Origin: Thiocystis minor
GTDB lineage: Bacteria; Pseudomonadota; Gammaproteobacteria; Chromatiales; Chromatiaceae
Length of the DNA: 42,256 nt
Direction of reading: 5' to 3'
Assembly: GCF_016653465.1 (NCBI RefSeq)
Contig: NZ_NHSQ01000103.1
Location: forward strand, 1 to 42,256
Program-made: the position numbers and the translations under genes
Part shown: positions 36,892 through 42,256 of the stretch, one piece after another
Numbering within the stretch: the stretch's first letter is position 1
Layout of the letters: each line of letters starts with the position of its first letter
The notes under the pieces: model-generated
Database searches by the model: none
What the model was told of the DNA's origin: nothing
The model's input: only the letters and a program-made list of their open reading frames with translations

Positions 36892-37665
36892 TCAGAACTC
36901 GCCGCTTGTTCTGCGTCGCAGAAGATAGATGTCCATCAGCCAGCCTTTCGCGTCCCTGACCTCGGACTTGGTTTGCAGCAGATCGGCAAGGACATCGTCC
37001 ACCGGGCCGGCGACCAGAACCTCGTCGGGACAGCCCAGATAACCGCCCCAGTAGATGTCCATGTTCTGCCCCGTGTAGCGCCGGAAGGAGGCATTGTAGT
37101 CGAGCATCACCACGGCGTTATCGATCTCGGCCGGATCGCAGGTCTCGACGTGGCGGCCCGTGGTGATGGTGATGTTCTCGCCGACGCGGTTGAGCGGGAT
37201 CTTGTGCCTGGCGGTCAACACCTGGACCGAGGTGATTCCGGGAATGATCTCGAAATCGAGGGCGCCATTCGAGCGGGCGGTCAGGTCGGCGATCAGCGAG
37301 ACGGTCTGGTCATAGAGCGATGGATCGCCCCAGAGCAGCAGTGCGCCGTTTTGGCCATCCGCCAGCTCGTCGGCGATCAGTCCTTCGAAGAGGGCGCGCT
37401 TCTCGTCGTGCCAGCTCTGGACGCCTTCCTTGTAACCCCCGGCGTCCATGCGCCGGGCCGGACTGGCCGCCGTGACCACGCGGTAACCCGTGTCACCCAA
37501 GTAGTGACTCAGGATGTCCTGGCGCATCCGCAACAGATCCTCCTTGCCGCGACCCTCCTTCTCCAGCATAAAGAAGACATCGACCTGCTTGAGTGTGTCG
37601 ATCGCTTGGACCGTCAGGTACTGAGGGCCGCCTGGACCCATGCCAATCAAATAGAGTTTCTTCAT
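36892..37665 (-). CDS. cobF: Precorrin-6A synthase (deacetylating)
   Basis: This 257-residue SAM-dependent tetrapyrrole methylase (TP_methylase fold) carries the N-terminal GMGPGGPQYLTVQAI, the LLWGDPSLYDQ loop and IIPGITSVQVLTAR. It methylates C-1 of precorrin-5 and releases acetate, giving precorrin-6A in the early-cobalt-free ('aerobic') cobalamin route. The ATG at 37665 fits the family. It is divergent from bchE. The presence of cobF in what seems to be an anaerobic phototroph suggests that the aerobic-type pathway is used with an oxygen-independent ring-contraction enzyme. Confidence 0.88.
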   Translation of the reverse strand: MKKLYLIGMGPGGPQYLTVQAIDTLKQVDVFFMLEKEGRGKEDLLRMRQDILSHYLGDTGYRVVTAASPARRMDAGGYKEGVQSWHDEKRALFEGLIADELADGQNGALLLWGDPSLYDQTVSLIADLTARSNGALDFEIIPGITSVQVLTARHKIPLNRVGENITITTGRHVETCDPAEIDNAVVMLDYNASFRRYTGQNMDIYWGGYLGCPDEVLVAGPVDDVLADLLQTKSEVRDAKGWLMDIYLLRRRTSGEF

Positions 37666-37927
37666 CTAAGCCATTAAATCGCGTTAAATCTTTCTAAAAT
37701 TAGGCTGTTGCGAGTGCGTCCATACCTTCGTGGATGTCCGGTCGATCGAATCGTTGAGTCTTGACGTTCCTGGACTCCAGGACTGGATCGATGGCGATTC
37801 TAGCGAGTCGTTGGTATGATTCTCAGGTCGGTGAGACTCATGCATTCTCCCACCCTGCGGCCTCTGAGTGGCCATCGTCTCCAAGGACGTCCCTGGTCGA
37901 CTGTTCTTGCTAACTCCGGAGCTGACA

Positions 37928-39661
37928 ATGCGTATCCTTTTTGTCCACCCAAACTATAGCGCCGGTGCCGCCGATATTGCTGGCAATTGGTCGCCGGCCT
38001 GGGTCGCCTATATCGCGGGCTATCTGAAGGGAGGCGGCTACCAAGACTATCAGTTCGTCGACGCCCTGGTGGACAAACTGGATGACGATCAACTGCGCGT
38101 CGCCATCCGCGAAGCCAAGGCCGACATCGTCGCGACCACGGCCATGACGCCCATGATCTACACCGCGCAGCGCGTGTTGCAGATCGCCAGGGAGGAATGT
38201 CCCAACGCCATCACCGTGCTCGGCGGTATCCATGGCACCTTCATGTACAAGCAGGTGCTGTCCGAGGCACCCTGGATCGACGTCATCGTGCGTGGCGAGG
38301 GCGAGGCCGTTACCCTCAATCTCGTGCGCTGCATCGACGAGGGCCGCTGGCCGGCCGAGCGCGGGAAGATCCAGGGCATCGCCTATCTGGACGAGAATCA
38401 GCAGGCGTTCGCCACGCCGGCGGAACCCTCCATCAAGGACGTCGATTCCATCTGGCCGGACTGGGGCGTTCTGGAGTGGAAGAAGTACATCTATATCCCG
38501 CTCGGCGTGCCGGTCGCCACGCCCAACATGGCGCGCGGCTGTCCCTTTACCTGTAGCTTCTGCTCGCAGTGGAAATTCTGGCGCGACTATCGCGTGCGCG
38601 ATCCCAAGCGCATGGTCGACGAGATCGAGGAGCTGGTAAAGGTCCATGGCATCGGCTTTTTCATCCTCGCCGACGAAGAGCCGCAGATCAACAAGGCGAA
38701 GTTCGTCGAGTTCTGTCAGGAACTGATCGACCGCGACCTCGGCATCCACTGGGGCATCAACACCCGTGTCACCGACGTGATGCGCGACGAGGATCTGCTG
38801 CCCTTCTACCGCAAGGCCGGTCTGGTGCACATCTCGCTCGGGACCGAGGCCGCCGCGCAGCTCAACCTCGACCGCTTCGTCAAGGAGACCACGATCGAGC
38901 AGAACAAGCGCGCCATTCAGCTCCTGCAGCAGAACGGCATCGTGACCGAGGCGCAGTTCATCGTCGGCCTCGAAAACGAGACCCGCGAGACCCTGGAGGA
39001 GACCTACCGGATGGTCATGGACTGGGGCGCGGACATGGCCAACTGGTCGATGTACACCCCCTGGCCCTTCTCCGATATGTTCACCGAGCTGGGCGACAAG
39101 GTCGAGGTCTTCGACTACTCCAAGTACAACTTCGTCTCGCCCATCATGAAGCCCGATAACATCGACCGCGCCGAGCTGCTCGACGGGGTCATGGCCAACT
39201 ATCGGCGCTTCTACATGCGGAAGATGCTCTTTCAGTATCCCTGGGTGAAGGATCCGTTCCGCCGTCGTTATCTGCTCGGCTGTATCAAGGCGTTCCTCAA
39301 GAGCGCCATGGAGCGTCGCTTCTATCAGTTGGGCAAGCAGAATTACTGGGGGCCGACGTTCAAGAAATTCATCAAATTCGACTACGACAAGACCCGGTCC
39401 AAGATCGTCGAGCCGGATCACAACGCCTGGAAGAAGGCGCCCGCGGCCAAGCGTCCGGCGGTGAGTGCGGTCGGCATGGCACCGCAGGCCTGCGGTGGCG
39501 GCGGCTTGCTGATGGACGAGTTCAGCGGCAACGGGGCCGCCACGAGCTGCAAGCCGGGGGGGTGCGGCGGCGGTGGCACGCAGCAGTTGCCCGAGAACGA
39601 GGTCTTCGTCTCTTTGCCAACGGTGCCCAAGGCCAAGGCGCAGGCCGTCCAAGAGGCCTGA
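37928..39661 (+). CDS. bchE: Anaerobic magnesium-protoporphyrin IX monomethyl ester cyclase
   Basis: This 577-residue cobalamin-dependent radical SAM enzyme forms the isocyclic E ring of bacteriochlorophyll without oxygen, using water as the oxygen source. The N-terminal B12-binding domain ([21 protein letters not shown], then VLGGIHGTF) precedes the radical SAM core with Cys205, Cys209 and Cys212 in [15 protein letters not shown]. The C-terminal region has the BchE-type [19 protein letters not shown]. The last 80 or so residues are Cys- and Gly-rich ([20 protein letters not shown]) and of unknown role. The ATG at 37928 has GGAG six bases upstream. Its cofactor links it to the flanking cobF and cobQ. 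Confidence 0.95.
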   Translation: MRILFVHPNYSAGAADIAGNWSPAWVAYIAGYLKGGGYQDYQFVDALVDKLDDDQLRVAIREAKADIVATTAMTPMIYTAQRVLQIAREECPNAITVLGGIHGTFMYKQVLSEAPWIDVIVRGEGEAVTLNLVRCIDEGRWPAERGKIQGIAYLDENQQAFATPAEPSIKDVDSIWPDWGVLEWKKYIYIPLGVPVATPNMARGCPFTCSFCSQWKFWRDYRVRDPKRMVDEIEELVKVHGIGFFILADEEPQINKAKFVEFCQELIDRDLGIHWGINTRVTDVMRDEDLLPFYRKAGLVHISLGTEAAAQLNLDRFVKETTIEQNKRAIQLLQQNGIVTEAQFIVGLENETRETLEETYRMVMDWGADMANWSMYTPWPFSDMFTELGDKVEVFDYSKYNFVSPIMKPDNIDRAELLDGVMANYRRFYMRKMLFQYPWVKDPFRRRYLLGCIKAFLKSAMERRFYQLGKQNYWGPTFKKFIKFDYDKTRSKIVEPDHNAWKKAPAAKRPAVSAVGMAPQACGGGGLLMDEFSGNGAATSCKPGGCGGGGTQQLPENEVFVSLPTVPKAKAQAVQEA

Positions 39662-39707
39662 TCCCGCGCTGACCCGGCCGCCGGCCGGATCGCATGCCAC
39701 TGCATCG

Positions 39708-39733
39708 CGCCCCCGCCTCGTGGGGGCGTTTTT
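39708..39733 (+). terminator. Rho-independent terminator after bchE
   Basis: CGCCCCC, a seven-base loop, and GGGGGCG are followed by TTTTT. This implies that cobQ has its own promoter in the following 115 bases. Confidence 0.88.
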
Positions 39734-39849
39734 GTTGGTGCGCTGTGCCGCTCAAGTCGGGCAACAGTTGATGGGCACTTTCTTACCTGGGGCGGCGGCC
39801 CCGCCCGCGATCGCTCCGCCCCGATCTATCCAAAATCCGAGATGCCTCA

Positions 39850-41418
39850 ATGCCCGATACCGTTCCGACCATCCAGATCGACCTGCCGCCGCTCCGCGAC
39901 AGCGGCCCGCGTCGCGCGCGTGTGCTGATGATCCAGGGGACCGCCTCGGATGTGGGCAAGAGCCTGTTGGTGGCGGGGCTCTGCCGCGCCTTCTCCCGGC
40001 GCGGGCTGGTGGTACGGCCGTTCAAGGCGCAGAACATGAGCAACAACGCGGCGGTCACCATCGATACCGACGCGCCGCCCGGACCGGATGGCGAACAGCC
40101 GCGCGGCGAGATCGGACGTGCCCAGGCGCTGCAGGCGCGCGCTTGCGGCGTTCCGCCCTCCATCCACATGAATCCTGTGCTGCTAAAGCCGCAGACCAAT
40201 ATCGGTTCGCAGGTGGTGCTGCGCGGGCGCGCGCTCGGCAACTGCCCGGCGCGGGTCTATCACGAGATGCGTCATGGCCTGATGCCGGCCGTGATGGACA
40301 GCTTCGAGCGGCTGTGCGCCGAGGCCGATCTTGTGCTGATCGAGGGCGCGGGCAGCGGCGCCGAGGTCTATCTGCGCAAGAGCGACATCACCAACATGCA
40401 CTTCGCCGAGCGCGCCGGGGCGCCGGTGGTCGTCGTCGGCGACCTGGACAAAGGCGGAACCATGGCCTCGCTGGTCGGCACCTGGCTGCTGCTCGATCAG
40501 CCGGATCGAGATCGGGTGGTGGGCTACATCGTCAACAAGTTCCGGGGCGACTTCTCGCTCTTCGAGCCGGCCTGCAAGACCATCACCGAGCACACCGGCT
40601 GGCCCTTCGTCGGCATGGTGCGCTGGTTCGAGGGGGCCGACCGGCTGCCGGCCGAGGATTCGCTTGCGCTGGAGCGTCCCACCGAGACCAGCGGCGGCAC
40701 GCTCAACGTGGCCATTCCGCGTCTGTCGCGGGTGGCCAATTTCGACGACATGGATCCGCTCGCCGCCGAGCCGAGCGTCAACCTGCGCTGGATCAACCCC
40801 GGTCATCCGATCCCGGCCGAGACCGACGTGGTCATCCTGCCCGGTTCCAAGGCCACCCGCGCCGATCTGGACGTCTTGCGCCGCGAGGGCTGGGATATCG
40901 ACATCCTGGCTCACGTTCGCCGAGGCGGGCGCGTGGTCGGACTCTGCGCCGGTTTCCAGATGCTTGGCCGCGTCGTGCGCGATCCTTTGGGCATCGAGGG
41001 CGAGCCGGGCGAGACGCCTGGGCTGGGACTCCTGGACATCGAGACCGAGATCGGCGGCGACAAGCGGCTGATCGAGATCGACGGCCAGGAGCAGCGCAGC
41101 GGCTGCCGGATCACCGGTTATGAGATGCACATGGGGCGCACCACTGGCGTCGGACTGGAACGCCCCTGGCTGCTGCTCGACGACGGCGCGGGCGAGGCGC
41201 GTCCCGAAGGCGCCATGACCGCGGACGGACGGGTCATGGGCGGCTATCTGCACGGCATCTTCGGCGCGGACGCCTTTCGCGCGCACTGGCTGGAACAGGT
41301 CGGGGCGCAAGCCGCCCGGATCGACTTCGAGGCCAGGGTCGAGGCCGCGCTGGATGACCTGGCCGATCACTGCGAGGCGTGCCTGGATCTGGATGCGTTG
41401 CTGAAGTTAGCCCGCTAG
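39850..41418 (+). CDS. cobQ: Cobyric acid synthase
   Basis: This 522-residue enzyme amidates adenosylcobyrinate a,c-diamide at four positions with glutamine and ATP. It has the ATP-binding IQGTASDVGKSLLVAG with QNMSNNAAVT, and the class I glutaminase domain with the nucleophile Cys366 in VGLCAGFQMLG and the late His in GYLHGIFG. The length is slightly above the 480-510 common in the family because of a short N-terminal extension. It is separated from bchE by a terminator. Directly after its stop, in the same frame, an IS630 fragment begins. Confidence 0.95.
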   Translation: MPDTVPTIQIDLPPLRDSGPRRARVLMIQGTASDVGKSLLVAGLCRAFSRRGLVVRPFKAQNMSNNAAVTIDTDAPPGPDGEQPRGEIGRAQALQARACGVPPSIHMNPVLLKPQTNIGSQVVLRGRALGNCPARVYHEMRHGLMPAVMDSFERLCAEADLVLIEGAGSGAEVYLRKSDITNMHFAERAGAPVVVVGDLDKGGTMASLVGTWLLLDQPDRDRVVGYIVNKFRGDFSLFEPACKTITEHTGWPFVGMVRWFEGADRLPAEDSLALERPTETSGGTLNVAIPRLSRVANFDDMDPLAAEPSVNLRWINPGHPIPAETDVVILPGSKATRADLDVLRREGWDIDILAHVRRGGRVVGLCAGFQMLGRVVRDPLGIEGEPGETPGLGLLDIETEIGGDKRLIEIDGQEQRSGCRITGYEMHMGRTTGVGLERPWLLLDDGAGEARPEGAMTADGRVMGGYLHGIFGADAFRAHWLEQVGAQAARIDFEARVEAALDDLADHCEACLDLDALLKLAR

Positions 41419-41421
41419 GGC

Positions 41422-41730
41422 AGCCAGTCTTTCGCCAAGGCGGCGCTCGATGAAGCCTTCCCGCCGGAAGATGCCCGTGCTCTCGCTCGTCCACTGGAAT
41501 TCCATGACACCCCCGAGCATGGGAGCTGGCTCAACATCGCCGAGATCGAGTTGGCGGTCTTGTCGAACAGGTGCTTGTCACCGCGCATGGCCGATGAAGA
41601 AACCCAGCGACGCGAGATCGTCGCCAATGTCAGCGAGCGCAACGCCAAGGCGAAACCCGCTAAATGGCGGTTCGCTAACCAGGATTCTCGTCATAAGCTG
41701 GCGCGACTCTCTCTGCGTGTTTCAACGTGA
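41422..41730 (+). pseudogene. 3' fragment of an IS630-type transposase
   Basis: The frame begins right after the cobQ stop and encodes the C-terminal part of an IS630 DDE transposase: FAKAALDEAFPPEDARALA, then EFHDTPEHGSWLNIAEIELA, which includes the final catalytic Glu of the DDE triad (in AEIE), and CLSPRMADEETQRREI. About 103 residues remain of some 340. The beginning is missing, so it is inactive. It lies close to the cobQ end without a spacer, suggesting a deletion. Confidence 0.75.
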
Positions 41731-41771
41731 CTGACTACGAAGAGGGATTGCCATGAGCGGGATCCCGTTAG

Positions 41772-42143
41772 TGGGGTAAAAAACTCGGCAACGAGAAATC
41801 CAAAGAGGCCCATTCCGCGCGCTGGGTATATGCCGCACTGTGTGACTTGAAAGGAAACGTTCAGGCGCGCGATCTCGTTCGCTTCCTGAGGATTGCGGCA
41901 AATTTGGAGTCAGAGCGGTCAGAGCGGATAGGGCAAACATGGCCTGATCGCGTCTTGGTACCAGAATCTCTGCGCAAGGCTATTCCTCTCTGCAGCGTCG
42001 AGAAGGTGACCGAGGCGAAGACAGAGATTGCGCCCTTGCGAAAATGGGTGAAACTGATGGAGCAAGAAGGCATCCGAAACCTCAAGGTTCCCTTCAGCAT
42101 GCAACAGGCACAACTCGACACCACCTTGTTAACCCATCTTTAA
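41772..42143 (+). pseudogene. 3' fragment of a larger unidentified gene, possibly a P-loop ATPase
   Basis: The frame is open from a TAG at 41769 to TAA at 42141-42143. It encodes a soluble-looking sequence of about 123 residues (KLGNEKSKEAHSARWVYAAL, then LKGNVQARDLVRFLRIAANL and ITPL-like charged helices). There is no good start codon at the beginning; a TTG at 41847 is the best internal one. The style resembles the C-terminal end of large ATP-binding proteins found in accessory regions, but I cannot name the family. By eye the base composition is less GC-rich than the core genes. It was probably truncated when the IS630 fragment arrived. Confidence 0.45.
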
Positions 42144-42256
42144 CATAACCCCATTGATAAACACCCCCAGATGGCATCTAACCATCTGATCTTTATGTAC
42201 ACGCCGGCCGAAAATCGCAATGTAGTGCCAAGTTATTCAATAGTGGAAGAGTAAAA

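Noticed and set aside
37666..37927. Cobalamin riboswitch or photosynthesis repressor site before bchE
   Set aside because: I found no B12-box-like sequence and no TGT-N12-ACA palindrome.

Overview
The window looks like a piece of the chromosome of a purple sulfur bacterium, most likely in or near the Chromatiaceae (Gammaproteobacteria). Three things point there. The conserved order folC-dedD-cvpA-purF-metZ is gammaproteobacterial. An anaerobic bacteriochlorophyll gene (bchE) sits between two cobalamin genes. The DNA is GC-rich, with a high-GC codon style in all core genes. The family or genus assignment is an inference from these gene identities, not the result of a search.

Region 1 (about 1-8.4 kb) is an accessory island. 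It opens with the tail of an IS4-like transposase joined to a 5'-damaged NHL/RHS repeat gene. A series of small toxin-antitoxin-like modules follows: a broken VapBC pair, HicBA, DUF433-DUF5615, BrnTA with a frameshifted BrnT, and a Uma2-type nuclease. A structured repeat of about 150-230 bp recurs five times, always on the + strand, four times at or within about 20 bp of a stop codon and once after a short insert resembling a group II intron 5' end. Its outer stem shows compensatory base changes between copies. This repeat is the least explained element in the window.

Region 2 (8.4-16.4 kb) holds a small protein with an N-terminal IPTLSEW-like sorting motif. It is followed by the housekeeping run folC, a DedD/SPOR protein, cvpA, purF and metZ, and then a small membrane protein overlapping a COG4255/RpfE-type gene. 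Region 3 (16.4-24.1 kb) is a sensory locus. A response regulator-diguanylate cyclase is divergent from an anchored periplasmic binding protein and two large, related hybrid histidine kinases. No ABC permease or ATPase is present, so the binding protein is probably a sensor partner.

Region 4 (24.1-34.1 kb) starts with a Uma2 pseudogene. Then come groES-groEL under a perfect CIRCE operator, a hexose-6-phosphate mutarotase overlapping glnE, ilvE, a zf-CHCC protein and prpE (minus strand). Region 5 (34.1-41.4 kb) has a DNA phosphorothioation-associated methyltransferase gene. Its reading frame seems to need a +1 shift at a CTTTGAC site, and it carries an in-frame palindromic insertion. After it come cobF (minus), bchE and cobQ. 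BchE is a cobalamin-dependent radical SAM enzyme, so B12 synthesis and bacteriochlorophyll synthesis are physically linked here. The window ends in debris: an IS630 transposase 3' fragment and the 3' part of a large unidentified gene.

Several small palindromic repeat families are scattered through the core genes: three copies of a 71-87 bp element with TTAAACCGCG ends, CTTCGGCTCCGCTCAGG palindromes, and a 24-bp tandem array before purF.
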